A DNA stretch of 64,000 bases, taken from contig JADNYV010000132.1 in NCBI GenBank assembly GCA_015501055.1, positions 1-64,000 of the forward strand, read 5' to 3'. The DNA is from Mucidula mucida. Lineage: Eukaryota > Basidiomycota > Agaricomycetes > Agaricales > Physalacriaceae. The position numbers and the translations under genes were made by a program. Position 1 is the first letter of the stretch, and each line of letters opens with the position of its first letter. The notes below the pieces were generated by a model that saw only the letters and a program-made list of their open reading frames with translations, made no database searches and was not told the DNA's origin. Below, piece by piece: positions 23,964-34,869 of the stretch.

Positions 23964-24493
23964 TGTTAGCAACTGACTATAGCCACGAGACTAAACCAGG
24001 TACCACAGAGAGACTCAAGGGAAAGAAGTGTTCGTGTTCGTAGAACTAGGCTAGGCCAGGTGTATAAACAAGATCGGAACTAAAGTACAATAATACTACA
24101 CTACTGCTTATATACTAGTAAGTCTGTATTTGGGACTCCTTGTCCATACGCGTTTCCACTAGGGATGCTCCACGTCCTTGACCCAGTGTTGTATGCTACT
24201 AGTCCGTGAAACCATTAAATACGAGTGGTAACTGCATGTAAGTAATAATACTGAAACAACCATGTGTGCTACGAGTGTTGGTGGTGTGTATACAGTAGGG
24301 AGTCCATGAGGTATCAGCATGTATGATGTCATCCATGTGTTGTGCGTGTGTCCGACCTGAGTACGGCTTCGGTAATGAAATGGAGTATGATCGGTAACGA
24401 AACAGATGATGAAACAGTCCGTTGGTTGATAAGACAAGCCCCCCGATAAGATATGATAAGATTGAAAATGTGAAAATATGGCGATTCATAACA
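23964..24493 (-). repeat. LTR of chromovirus family, minus orientation
   Basis: 530 bp, exact mirror in length of 18748-19277. It is the 5' LTR for the gag-pol relic on its left. Its right edge (CATAACA) abuts FunK1 sequence at 24494 with no gap. Confidence 0.8.
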
Positions 24494-25642
24494 TGTAAAA
24501 CACTTTTGACATGTGTTGCAGATGCCATGAAAGGTACGTCTCTACTTCTACTATATACACCCTGGATTCTCACAAACTTTGAATAGCCGCACAAGCAGCA
24601 TTTACTCTTGCGCGGATCCTGCACCATGATATCAGTGTCGGCAACATCATGATTACTCCAAAAGACAGAGGAGTGTTGATCAATGGGGATCTCTGTCTGG
24701 TGCTTGACTCGAATGTTGTGACACATTGCCCCGGAAGAACAGTACGTCTCTTGCAACTAGGGTATACTCATTAATTTGGTAGGGAACATGGCAATTTGTT
24801 TCGGTACATTTACTCAACGGGAGGCTGCCGCATGGGGGTGACACAGGAAAGCAAAGCATCACCCATAGTCTCGTAGATAACCGGGAATCCGCGTTTTGGG
24901 TGCTGCTCTACATTGCGCTGCTTCATCTAAAGCATAAATCCCCCCCAACCGACCTCCACAATAAGCTAATCAAGTGGTTTGATTTCAACACCGTGGACGA
25001 CTATCACAGGGACACTGGCGGTGACGAGAAATTGAACTGTCTAAGAGGATGGGCCAATTATGTCCGCACGCACGTCAATCTTGGCATTCCGGGTCTGAAT
25101 GTGTTGTTTACCAAGCTTGCCCAGGTATTCATGTACCGATACAGGGGATTTGAGGACTCCGATCCAAAAGTCGAGGCATTGAAGGCCTCTTACCTCTGGA
25201 CCGTGGCAGAGGATGGGCCGGATTCCGTGCACGTACGGACAACGCCATACGGGCAGTACGTCCTGGGTGGGCAGCACATGGAGAGTGCAAGTTGGCTGTA
25301 TGACACCTTGCGCCAATATGCCACGGACATGCCAACCCCGGTGCAACCTGCAGCAGTCAAAAATCCAGAGCGCAGCGCCTGCTGTGCCGTTTCAGTCATC
25401 TACGACTTTGTTGTTAACCATTTCTATTCCTCATTCATGGCCACTGCTACCAGAAAACGGACGAAGTTTTGAGAGGCAATGTTCACCGTCTCTCGGCTGC
25501 ATGGCTTGGGAGGGCACTCTTTTACGAGCTCCCAGGTCTCAACTCCGGCTTCACAGGGATTGAATCACACCTCAATGACTTGGACAAGGAGGAAGACGAT
25601 GAAGAAGAGCCTCAGAGGAAGAGAGTAAAAACTAAAAACTGA
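24494..25642 (+). pseudogene. FunK1 kinase, copy 2: 3' half only
   Basis: Begins inside the coding sequence at the LTR junction, so the whole N-terminal half is missing. It retains the LHHDISVGNIM catalytic loop (about 24620), the LINGDLC segment, the IALLHLKHKSPPTDLHNK part (from 24900) and the acidic KRVKTKN tail ending at 25642. It differs from copy 1 by scattered substitutions such as VNLGIPGLNVLFTKL for VDFGISGLNALFTEL. Confidence 0.75.
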
Positions 25643-25740
25643 GCTCAATGCAGATATGATTTCTTTCACGTGTATATCCTTTACTTTTCCCTTCTCTCCG
25701 TGTATAACCTATCTCTCAGTTACCGCTCAGTGAACTATAA

Positions 25741-25977
25741 ATGCACTGGACCTGGAATTTTGCCTGTAAGAAATTTTACGAACATCCCTCCTTGACATGC
25801 CATGATCAGTGTAAAATGCGAGAGCGCGAAATGCTTTCTGACTACACAAGGCTTGATATTGGTTGTGCTCCTGAACTTCGGTTTGATCTTCACGCAAACA
25901 ACAGAGTACAGTGCATTTTGCCCAATCCCAATGTCTGTCAGTGCATGGCAAAGAAGGGGATGAAGGACAATCTATAG
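25741..25977 (+). CDS. Small Cys-rich protein, intact only in this copy
   Basis: 78 codons starting MHWTWNF, directly downstream of CTATAAATG, which leaves almost no leader, so the true start may be downstream (MREREML) or the frame may be part of a spliced gene. It has seven Cys, three of them in the C-terminal stretch VQCILPNPNVCQCMAKKGM. No signal peptide is visible. Copy 1 has a TAG and copy 3 a one-base deletion in the same frame. FunK1 ends 98 bp upstream. Function unknown; it may be chance. Confidence 0.35.
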   Translation: MHWTWNFACKKFYEHPSLTCHDQCKMREREMLSDYTRLDIGCAPELRFDLHANNRVQCILPNPNVCQCMAKKGMKDNL

Positions 25978-26370
25978 CCGGAAACAGTGTATGGGTCTCC
26001 TGTTGAGCGCACCCTTACGGATACTCGTCCGGTCTGAGTCATGCCCTCATCTTGGTATACCTCCAATCATTCCGACGTTGGACTGGGCACCTTAGGTTGG
26101 AATCATGAAAGTGGAACACTTAATAGTATTGAAATATATGGGAGTATGGGACGGTCTATAGTCTAGTAGGTTAATCTGATTGACGTATCAAACAGTTCAA
26201 GCGTGAGGTGCTGTATCATTAGTGTCAACGCGGCGCCAGCAGTATGCCATTAAGTCTGAGTCATGTTGAGTGTAGTCCTAAACGATGTCGCAATCTCTTA
26301 AATAGCACTACACATCATATTGAAAACACTGGATATTCATATACAGGAATAAAATCGCGCCATCATAGGA

Positions 26371-26705
26371 CTACGTCCATTGCAAATGGGTTACGCCACA
26401 CCTGCTTGCAGGATCAGAACACAGGTAAGTGAATTCACCAGCAACGACATACAGGTTGTCCACAAGTCCTCGATACATCCTCCCGTATATTCTGACCACA
26501 TCCATGCCGTCACCAGTCCAGTTTGTCCACGTCACGGCGTAGCACGCCGTCACCGCCTATCCCAATGGTGTCAGATAGGCAATACTTGTTCGTCTGAGAG
26601 GCATTGACATACTTTTGGATTTGACAAGGTTTCACTCCTCAATCATAATGAGAGGGCTGGCAATAGCAAGGCCAACAAAGAAGAACAAGACGCGGTAAAT
26701 TTCAT
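26371..26705 (-). pseudogene. Small secreted protein gene, copy 2
   Basis: Same layout as copy 1: TATA box, signal peptide MKFTAVLFFFVGLAIASP from 26705, TGA after six more codons, GTATGT donor, GATAG acceptor. The second exon (to 26371) is preserved and encodes about 61 residues with AVTWTNWTGDGMDVVRIYGR, GEFTYLCSDP and CGVTHLQWT. The frame before the donor does not connect to this exon unless one base near the TGA is discounted, so either the gene carries an old frameshift or the true splice site differs. Confidence 0.5.
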
Positions 26706-27294
26706 GACTGGGATGATTGTCTGGTAGAAAAGTTTTCCTGATGAGCGTCTAATTCCCGTCCATTCTTATAGCTGCTGCCTCGTACTCGGTTCTTCCCTAA
26801 GAACTCGGTGTTTTGACGGAGAGGCAAGGTGTTCACGGCGAGACAAGGTGTTCACTGAAAGTCGTTTATTTGGTTCTAATCAGTGATAATGTTCTTCTAT
26901 CACAGATGACAAGTGCCCACGCGCTCTTGGTACTACGAATATGAGTCCACGCTGGTTAAGTGAACGGCGAGGCAAGGCGTTCTTGGATACTTTGAGTTTA
27001 CGATGTAGGTCAGCCTCACTCTTCCTTCAGGTTCGCGAGTCGAATTTCAGTGTTAATGGTCTTAATAGGCCAGGTCAACCAATTGCTGCTGTTGCGCATC
27101 CCCAGGAGTTGCATGTTTGCCAGTAATTGATCAATGTATTGTGGCTAGTGGAACACTAAAGCTTCCCTCGTCAGTCTTCAGACCAGCGGATGAATCAAAT
27201 CGAGGAACTCGTTTTTCGCAAAGTCAGCAGCAACATCTGTATCGTTGGTGTGGTAATGGTCCATGGAAATCCAGCTTAAAAGACAATATATGTG

Positions 27295-27720
27295 ATTTAG
27301 TTTCTCGTGCCCACAAATGAGACAGCAAACCAAGGACTTAGGAAGTTGATGTTGGGAATAGTTGCCACTGGGAGCCGAAGAGCATTGTGTGGCGATGATA
27401 GGCTTGAACGGGGGGGATAAAGCGTACCGCCATCCCGCGGCATTATATCTCCAAGAAACATGCCTTTCTGAGAAACAGCGAGTCCGGGAATTCTGCACTG
27501 GAACATAAATGCACCCTCATTGACCGAGGACTAGTAGCGGCAAGTTCAGAGTCCTGGATGGCATAAGAACAATCAAGCTGAAGATTGCATGGCAAATACC
27601 GTGTCAACCGCGCCACCAGAGCCCTATGGCAGGGATCACGAATAGCTTATTGAAAAGGACTCACGGACAATGTGATCAGACCTTCATTCTGAGCATCGGA
27701 ACGGTATTGTCAGTTTTTCA
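27295..27720 (-). pseudogene. Truncated gene R relative, copy 2
   Basis: Inverted equivalent of 11160-11580, nearly identical, with the ATIPNINFLSP peptide and the same loss of upstream exons. It shares the SSPHN variant with copy 3 (SLPHN in copy 1). Confidence 0.5.
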
Positions 27721-27889
27721 GCTTTACGAAAAGAACGCATAACCACTGTTTCCTGTGTATCATGTCATCTTAAGGCATCCTTCCTCGTTTCAAACGTAGC
27801 TATTTTTTGAAAGGCTTCTCTCCCTCATGAGGGTGGGTAAATAGACCATTTGACAATGAGGCGCTGTGTCAGAAATGTATGCAATGCAC

Positions 27890-28185
27890 CATACATCCCT
27901 AAGCCCTGCATAGCCACTACACCTTCGACCATAGAAAACCCTATACCATTAAAGCCCCTTGGTTCTATGCCTATCATATAGTAAGGTACTCCATGGAGTA
28001 TCTCATAGGGTGACCAAGAAGGCGCATGGCTGGATCACACCGTAAATGGCTTCGCCAAGTAGAACCAGCACCGACGGGAGACCGTGTCGTGTTTGGTCTG
28101 AGGACTTTGTGTCCAAAGCGTGAGGTTTGAGCAAGGACATGCTACCGGAAGGTCACCCAAAGAAGGGCTGCAGCCCCGAAACAGG
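27890..28185 (-). repeat. Dispersed end repeat, copy 4
   Basis: Mirror of 10690-10985, with both hairpins and the GGGTGACC/GGTCACCC ends. Confidence 0.8.
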
Positions 28186-28435
28186 TTACGTTTTTGTCGC
28201 AAGAGTCGGGAATGGCTTTTTGACGCCACCAAGGCTCTTTGCATTCTTGCTGCGCACGACTGTAGTCGACAAACACTTGCGTGCGGATCCCGCCCTTGAA
28301 TGACTTGAGGCACGACTGGGTAGTTACTTCGCATTACCAGCGAGAGTACTTACCTCGACTGCCAACACATTTGAGTACTCGAAGCCACCCTAGTATAGCA
28401 AAAATAATTTATTTCCAAGGAATTGGGAGAGGAAC

Positions 28436-30640
28436 ATGTCGTATACATTTCACGCCGCGAAGAAGATGCGGAGAATTTCAATCAAGGCGTGTATGGAATC
28501 GATGTTTACAGATCGTGCAGAGGCGTGTTGGCGGGGCGGGGGCAGCACTACATATCAAACCGAGGTATTTCATTCCAACGCACCATTCTTTGTCTTGAAT
28601 GTGTTGCGGGATGGCGCAAAGTTTGCATTCATGATAGGTATGGTTTTGCCAGAGAGGATCCAAAGCGCGCGCGTACGAGATGGTTCTGGAAAAGGCGTGC
28701 TACATATGGAGAGATTGAACGAGCGATATAGTGTGTGATCAGCTTCACTCACAATGAAAACGTGTTCTCAGCCTCGGAGATTGTTGAGAAAGGAGAGATA
28801 CAAAACAGACCGGCCAGACCACCCTCGCACAGCACTCATCTCCTGTGTATCCAGCAATCATCATGACAGCCTTTTTCTCTTCTATGATCAGATCCTGGTG
28901 TTCACTGGTAGCGCGCAGAACAAGGTAGGTCATTTTGAGGATGGATTACTTTGAAGGCATGGCGAAGATAAGGGCGGGAGACAAGTTGAGAGAGACAATT
29001 GCGTTGAATAAGTAGACAAACGATTCAGGCCAGCAAAGACGACGTGGCTGATGTTGACGCCTTGACGGAGTAGTGGTTGAAAGCAAGTGATGCAAGGATT
29101 CTCGATTTGGAAACCTTGCTCACCGACGACCATCATCAGCTATCAAATCCTTGCGTTTCCCTTGCATCCTCGACGTTTTCTGAACGGTATGACGACATGA
29201 CCGACTTACCGTAATACCTATTCAGAGGGTGCAACTATTCCCCGAAGCGCGCTTAGGTTCAAATCAGAACATTAATTCGGCTGGCGATGGAGGCACAGCG
29301 CGCCTCCACAATATTGCGGCGAGTTGTAATATGAAGGAGAAGTGGGATTGGAAGGAAGCCGCAACTGAGGAAATCACGCATGCCTCTTCATTTTCGTTTC
29401 CTCCCCAAAACACAGCGCACTCTTTTCACTACTTCCCTCCACGATTCTGAGTCAAATTCAAAAACAGCACGCCCTAAACCACTTCGCGCCCAACACACAC
29501 TTGTTTGTCCGATATTCTTTTGTGCCTGGCTTACCTAGCTCGAGGAGACTGAACTCCATCCACGCCGATATTGCCGAATCCGCCAAAGCATGAGGATGAA
29601 AATCTCCCTTCCTGCGATTTAGAGGAACTTTATGTCTAAATGTGAACATGTTCCTGCTGCTGTTGCGCACGCCGCCCCGGCTAAAGCTCTCTCATGCTTG
29701 TCCGTGACACATACACAAGAGTTTCCGCGGCAAGAGTTGGGCTGTTGTGAGGTTACGTCGGGGAATATTCTCATGGTTGGCAACCATAAGTTTTTCTGGG
29801 TGATTCGCATAAGCCTCTTGCATTGACATGTTGACAGGCTGCACTTGGAAGCTCCATCGTCACTTGCAGGTCTCACGCGCTCAATGGTTGTTCACAGGAA
29901 TGGGCGCTTCACGAGAAAGACGTGCTACGTTGCGACGCAATGCGCACGACATCATCCCTACTTGATTGTAGTGTTCAACCACCAACTATTTTCTCGCTAT
30001 TCACAAGTAATGAAGTTTTGATCGCATTAGTAGGATTGCCTTCAAATTGCCTTGCTAATCAAATTTCCTTCTTATGCAGCATTATCTACACCATGGTGCT
30101 ACTCGCATGGGCAAAGGGATGCACAAAAGCATTGTCACCGACGACACAAAGTCTTGAGCACATTTCAAAAAATACTTCGGACCTAGAACTAGCTTGTCAT
30201 GATATCGACAGCTATCGTCGATAATGCCCACCACGCCCAGCGGAGATGTCCCGGTCCAACAAAAGTTATCGGTGCTCAGGACGCGCGAAGAAAAGGAATG
30301 GCATCCAAATTGACCGGGGGGAAGTAGGATGCAGAAGACAAAGATGCGGCCGAAGAAAGCGATGCGGTGCTAGACGACAAAATTGATAATGATCCACCTC
30401 GCGCTCGCAAAGGTTATTGTGCGCGTAAGAAGCTGTTCCGTCTACCAGTGGTTCCCAATGCGGGAGGTTCGTTAATATGCTGTTGCATTTGATGTTTTCT
30501 AATAGAAATACTAGGGCATGACCCTATGGACTATCACCCGTCCCATTGACGCGGTACACTTATTCCTTCCTTTACCATTACCGCACTCAGTACTTGCAGG
30601 TTGACGATCCCTTCAATGCTCAGAGTGAGGAGTCAATCAC
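28436..30640 (+). pseudogene. Gene S, copy 2
   Basis: The start at 28436 (MSYTFHAAKKMRRISIKAC) opens a 100-codon first frame, four codons longer than in copy 1 because of a substitution near the end. Later blocks match copy 1: ASKDDVADVDAL near 29030, and at 30330-30460 an acidic stretch DAAEESDAVLDD followed by NDPPRARKGYCARKKLFRLP. The R-like exon lies near 30600. Splice signals between blocks are plausible but I could not join the whole chain, and at least one TAG lies inside the second block. Confidence 0.35.
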
Positions 30641-30811
30641 GCGGCCCCTTTTTACTCAAATATACGTCGTCTAGCATACCCCACACGGCTGTGTAATCAG
30701 ACAGAATCACAATGACACAACACGCTGCCTCTGGAACTGATAACCAATGCGCCACACTTCAGAAGCCCATCCCCGAGTCTCAAAAACAAAACTTAAACCG
30801 CTGTCTCGTTT

Positions 30812-31090
30812 CAGGGCGGCAGCCCTTCTTCGGGTGACCTTCCGGTAGCATGACCTTGCTCAGACCTCTCGCTTTGGACACGAAGTCCTCAGACCAAACA
30901 CGACACGGTCTCCCGTCGGTGCTGGTTCTACTTGGCGAAGCCATTTACGGTGTGATCCAGCCATGCGCCTTCTTGGTCACCCTATGAGGTACTCCAAGGA
31001 GTACCTTACTATATGATAGGCGCAGAACCAAGGGCCTTTAACAGTCTAGGATTTTCTATGGTCGAAGGTGTAGTGGCTGTGTATGGCGCA
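30812..31090 (+). repeat. Dispersed end repeat, copy 5
   Basis: Starts with the imperfect hairpin GGGCGGCAGCCC, then GGGTGACC, core, GGTCACCC and the perfect AGGTACTCC-AA-GGAGTACCT hairpin (about 30987-31006). Confidence 0.8.
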
Positions 31091-31699
31091 TTGCATACAC
31101 TTCTGAGGCAGCGCTTCAATGTACTTAATTCGCTCTATCTAAACTTGCATGAGGGAGCCAAGCCTTCCAAAAAATGGCCAAGTTCAAAACGATGAGGGAA
31201 GCCTTGGGAGTGAGTATATTGTCTGAAATGATACACGGCGGGAAACGGCGGTTGTGCGTTCTTTTCGAACTGATTCCAGATTAGTGATGCTATCTCGGGG
31301 AGCCGTACTCAGAACAGTTAGACACTAGGTTGACATACGGCTCAAGCACACCACTGTCTGCTGAAATGTAACCGAGTGATAGGACACCGCCGTTTGAACT
31401 CGAACGTGCAGAGGGGGTTTGAAACAAGAGTTGACCAATCAACAAAATACAAATAGTTGAATAGCTGTCCATGAAGAGAAGGTACGTAGTACTGTAGACT
31501 CCGTTGATAGGGTGAATGCAAATAGGGTAGAATAGTAGTAGGCGGTAACATAGGCCAAAACGATACGCAAGCCTTCGGGGACTGAAATGCTGAATGAGTA
31601 GCAGCAGCCAACCCAAAGCCAAACAGACCATATACATTGACAATTCACGTCGTTTGCACCGGTTCATACCTCCGATGTCAAAGCAGGCGACGCATCCGT
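31091..31699. other. 3' flank of gene R copy 2; nothing assigned
   Basis: Open frames at 31290-31709 on the minus strand are long but look like chance. Diverged 3' exons of gene R could lie here, by analogy with 4217-4630 in unit 1, but I see no clear match. Confidence 0.3.
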
Positions 31700-32944
31700 C
31701 TCCCCGCAATTCGTCTAAACGATGTGATTAAGTCCTGGTAGGTAGACACCAGAGAACATACACCAACGTTTGCTGCGACTAGCGGTCTCCCGTCCTTTCC
31801 AACTCGTACCAGTGGGCGCTGCACCTGAGGAATGTGACGAGTAGATGCTTGGCGACCTGACTACGTTGCGAAACAGATGATCATTGATAGGGACATAATG
31901 TGGCAAGAAAAAAGCAAACCTGTTTTGGCGTGTGGGATGGTACTTTGAGTCGTTTGGCTTGGGATGCCTGACTCCCGCCGGACAGACAAGTTTTTGCAGC
32001 ATCGGTATCGAGTTTCCTCTTGGTGGTCGGAGAAAGGGCATTGTTGTTGGGGATAGCTGCTAACGGGAGCCGATGATCGTTGCCTACTGGTGACGATGGT
32101 AAGTATGAAAGATTTGGAGGGAGACTTATCCATACCAGCATCCGGCGTCATCATATCTTGTAGACACATGCCTTTCTGCAGATCAATGAGCCGTGAATCC
32201 TACACCGGAACGTGAACGCACCCTCTTCGACCTAGGACTAGTAACGGTACGTTCCTGGAATCGCGAAAGGCATGAGGACAGTTAAGCCAAAGATTGGATA
32301 TCGCGTACCGTCTCGACAGAGGTCTATAGCAGTTGATTAACAAGAACGAGTAGTACTAGGAAGGCGTTACTCACAGGCGACATGATTGAATCTTCGTTCT
32401 GAACAGAGGGAACGATGTCGTCAACCTACGCCTATTGAGCGTGGTGAAGGTAGGGGAAGGATTAGGCGTACCGCGTCGATTGGAACGGTGATGATAGGCT
32501 AGGAAAGAGGAATGAGTAAAGGCGAGTTGCTGTACGAGGCGCCGCTGACACTTGGATTGGCATAGTTTGCAGAGGCTGCAGAATCATGAGATACGAACGG
32601 CAAGACGAAACGATGAAGAACGTACAGCCCAGGACGTTTTTGTAAAAGTCTTCCAGGTCCTGTCGAATTTCCGCGTTGATTTTTCTGGTCTCGGCGAGAT
32701 TCTTGGTGATTTCCGCACGGTCTTTGTAAATCTGCTGTTTCGAGAGGGTTATAAGCTGTATGTTCGTATCGGCGAGTTGGTCGGCGAGGTCCTTTCGGCG
32801 GGCAAGGAGATCCTTGACAGTAGATGTGGTCGGAGCAATAGCGGCTTCGTCGAGCTCGTCGAAGACTTGGTCCAGGGCGGTTTCGATTTCTCTGATGCGC
32901 GAGGAGAGCACTTTGAACTCGGCTGAGACAGGGCTAGTAGACAT
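31700..32944 (-). CDS. Gene R, copy 2
   Basis: Exon 1 (from 32944) and the next exons to about 32230 are identical or nearly so to gene R copy 1, including the TAG in exon 2. Downstream the sequence is homologous but diverged: the counterpart of LATIPNIDALSPTAKRKHD reads LAAIPNNNALSPTTKRKLD, and the basic run of copy 1 is not preserved intact. So the 5' half and the 3' half have different histories. Promoter and start are as in copy 1. Confidence 0.5.
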
Positions 32945-33240
32945 GGTGGTACAAGATAGAGAAAGGGCGATCTAGTGCAGGCGGTATTTATACCTACGCG
33001 CCACAATCCTACCAAACAAATACAATCTAAAGCATGCGCGATTCCTGTCGTCGTGGCACGCTTAACGCGCTTTTTACGCGTCAAAATGAAGAAGGACATG
33101 GTGGTGAGAAACAGAGAGCAAATTGCGTAATGGCGGTGCGACCCTGGCATCTCCCCCTTCTCTGTGGATGCCAGTATATATGTCTGCCGCCGATCATACA
33201 CGCGACTTGCTTCCGACTTTCATCTACACCTATTCCTGCT
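32945..33240. promoter_or_regulatory. Bidirectional promoter core, copy 2
   Basis: Mirror of 2634-2929, with TATAAATA facing gene R at 32985-32992 (reverse strand) and TATATAT facing gene L at 33175-33181. Confidence 0.6.
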
Positions 33241-33890
33241 ATGGCTCTCAAACGCCCTTACTCGGACGAATGACATGATTTCAGCGAGGACACCATGAAC
33301 TGGACGTGCGATACGACTGTTATCTCAAGAACCGATCTCGAGGAGGCCCACAACAGTCGATATCAATCCAAGAAACGCGTCTGCAACGCCAAGCGAGGGA
33401 TGCAGCCGAGTAAGCTTCATCTCGCCTATTCTGATTGTATGAAATGAGCGGCTACTAGAGCCTCGCTACGTCCTGGACCCCCCAGTGTCAAGACCATCGT
33501 GAGCTAGATTACCTGCGCCACGAACATTTCTACTGCTCAACTCCGTCATGCAGGCCCTCTCCAAGTTTTGTTGATCCTGCCAGTACGTTACACGCTCTCC
33601 TTTATCTTACTATAGTAATTCTACGTCTACTAGCTCGACCACCGAGTAATCCCGCGCAGGTCCGAGGCGTTCTCCTCGAGGATAATATTGGGCGTGATAG
33701 GTTTACTGTCGACATTTCCAAATTCAAGACACTCGAAAAGAGCACACGGAGCTCTGTAGCCACTATTAATGACGAGAACAGTGCGTTTTAAAATGCTTTC
33801 GCCTATACCTCTCGTCTTGATGGCGTCGTTTCAGCTCCGCCCACGATCAAGGCGAAGACAAGCCTAAGCTCGCTTTTCAGTATAAATTAA
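33241..33890 (+). pseudogene. Gene L, copy 2
   Basis: Inferred exons are 33241-33409, 33459-33498, 33554-33582 and 33634-33755, followed by a stretch to the stop at 33890. Phases are consistent across the first three junctions (GTAAGC, GTGAGC and GTACGT donors; CTAG, GCAG and CTAG acceptors). The TGA at codon 11 and a TAA near 33790 match copy 1. See gene L copy 1 for the protein features. Confidence 0.45.
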
Positions 33891-34409
33891 CGGCAAGACC
33901 TCGTCGTTCCTCGTGCTGTTATATGGTCTAGAGCTCAACACATTTACGAGACCCTTTCGTCCTAGTTCAACCTAACACATCGTATGTCTTCGATACCCTC
34001 ACTCAAAACGAACTAATTTCTTGCTCTTAGCCGTCCCAATGTACAATCTAGCAAAGCTTAGCCAATGTAGGCCGTCTATCATGTCGTCGCCATACCATTC
34101 TGTAGACGATTCCCGCTTGTTTGACTCTTGAACATTGGTCCCACTCGGAATATCTGTAGGAACATACTACGAAGTAGTCCTAGCGATGATAACTAAATAT
34201 GCGCAATTTGTATTATCAATTCCGCGTCGTATTAACAGTCAGCGCAACCTGTGAGGCGAGATGATGTAGTCCTGTGGTCCCTGTCGTAGACGTAATTTTG
34301 CCTTGATGAACATGTCTACCGCATCTGAAAGTATGACATCACGCGCTTCCTCATACTATTTCACAAGTCCTAACAACGAATGCGCCACACTTCATGTATT
34401 TCACCTCGT
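33891..34409. other. No gene seen
   Basis: Inverted copy of about 1470-1980. Both copies contain exon-like short open pieces and CTAG or TTAG acceptors, so gene L may extend further, but I could not build a frame. Confidence 0.35.
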
Positions 34410-34694
34410 ACAGATGATGCCTTGCATAGCCACTACACTTTGAACAAGACAGAACCCCGAACTGTTAAAGCCCCTCGCTTCTGTACCTATGATATAGTAA
34501 GGTACTCCTTGGAGTACCTCATAGGGTGACCAAGAAGGCGCATGGCTGGATCACACCGTAAATGGCTTCGCCAAGTAGAACCAGCACCAACGGAAGACCG
34601 TGTCGTGTTTGGTCTGAGGACTTCGTGTCCAAAGCGAGAGGTCTGAGCAAGGTCATGCTACCGGAAGGTCACCCGAAGAAGGGCTGCCGCCCTG
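34410..34694 (-). repeat. Dispersed end repeat, copy 6
   Basis: Inverted partner of 30812-31090. Differences between the two increase inward from the hairpin, where this copy matches 1187-1470 instead. Confidence 0.8.
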
Positions 34695-34869
34695 AAACGA
34701 GACAGCGGTTTAAGTTTTGTTTTTGAGACTCGGGATGGGCTTCTGAAGTGTGGCGCATTGGTTATCAGTTCCAGAGGCAGCGTGTTGTGTCATTGTGATT
34801 CTGTCTGATTACACAGCCATGTGGGGTATGCTAGACGACGTATATTTGAGTAAAAGGGGCCGCGTGATT

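Larger units (their letters stand above)
18748..24493. mobile_element. Decayed chromovirus between two oppositely oriented LTRs
   Basis: A plus-oriented LTR (18748-19277) and a minus-oriented LTR (23964-24493), each 530 bp, enclose a minus-strand gag-pol relic. The inverted match extends past the LTRs to 616 bp (18748-19363 against 23878-24493), so both LTRs carry the same 86 bp of leader. Normal LTRs are direct repeats, hence at least two elements and a rearrangement are involved. The 5-bp flanks (CATAC and TGTAA) do not match. The right LTR joins FunK1 directly; the left LTR joins unrelated sequence. Confidence 0.75.
24494..30810 (-). repeat. Large duplicated segment, copy 2 (inverted)
   Basis: Reverse-complement copy of 8137 to about 14360, and mirror image of copy 3 (34716-40938; paired coordinates sum to about 65430). 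It is cut in FunK1 by the LTR at 24493. Together with copy 3 it makes the arms of a giant palindrome whose centre is near 32750. Confidence 0.85.
30812..34694. mobile_element. L/R unit 2, loop of the giant palindrome
   Basis: 3.9 kb bounded by inverted end repeats of about 280 bp (30812-31090 and 34410-34694), both starting CAGGGCGGCAGCCC when read inward. Gene R runs leftward and gene L rightward from a shared core. The right 2.5 kb is almost identical to unit 1 in inverse orientation; the left 1.3 kb is a diverged relative of unit 1. Sequence outside both ends is the arm of the palindrome, so no target duplication can be tested. Confidence 0.5.

Noticed and set aside
24159..24437. Open frames inside LTRs (also at 53082-53300 and 59024-59527)
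   Set aside because: They recur in every LTR copy with shifting ends and run across U3/R sequence; not genes.
18748..24493. Foldback or TIR DNA transposon
   Set aside because: The inverted arms are recognisable LTRs with TATA and gag-pol between them, so a rearranged retroelement explains it better.
30812..31010. End repeat as a Helitron terminus
   Set aside because: There is a 3' hairpin, but no CTRR end follows it and no Rep/helicase gene is present.
33570..33585. 16-bp identity to the start of 18S rRNA (GTTGATCCTGCCAGTA), also mirrored near 2290
   Set aside because: It falls in an inferred coding exon of gene L ending at a splice donor, and nothing around it continues the 18S sequence.
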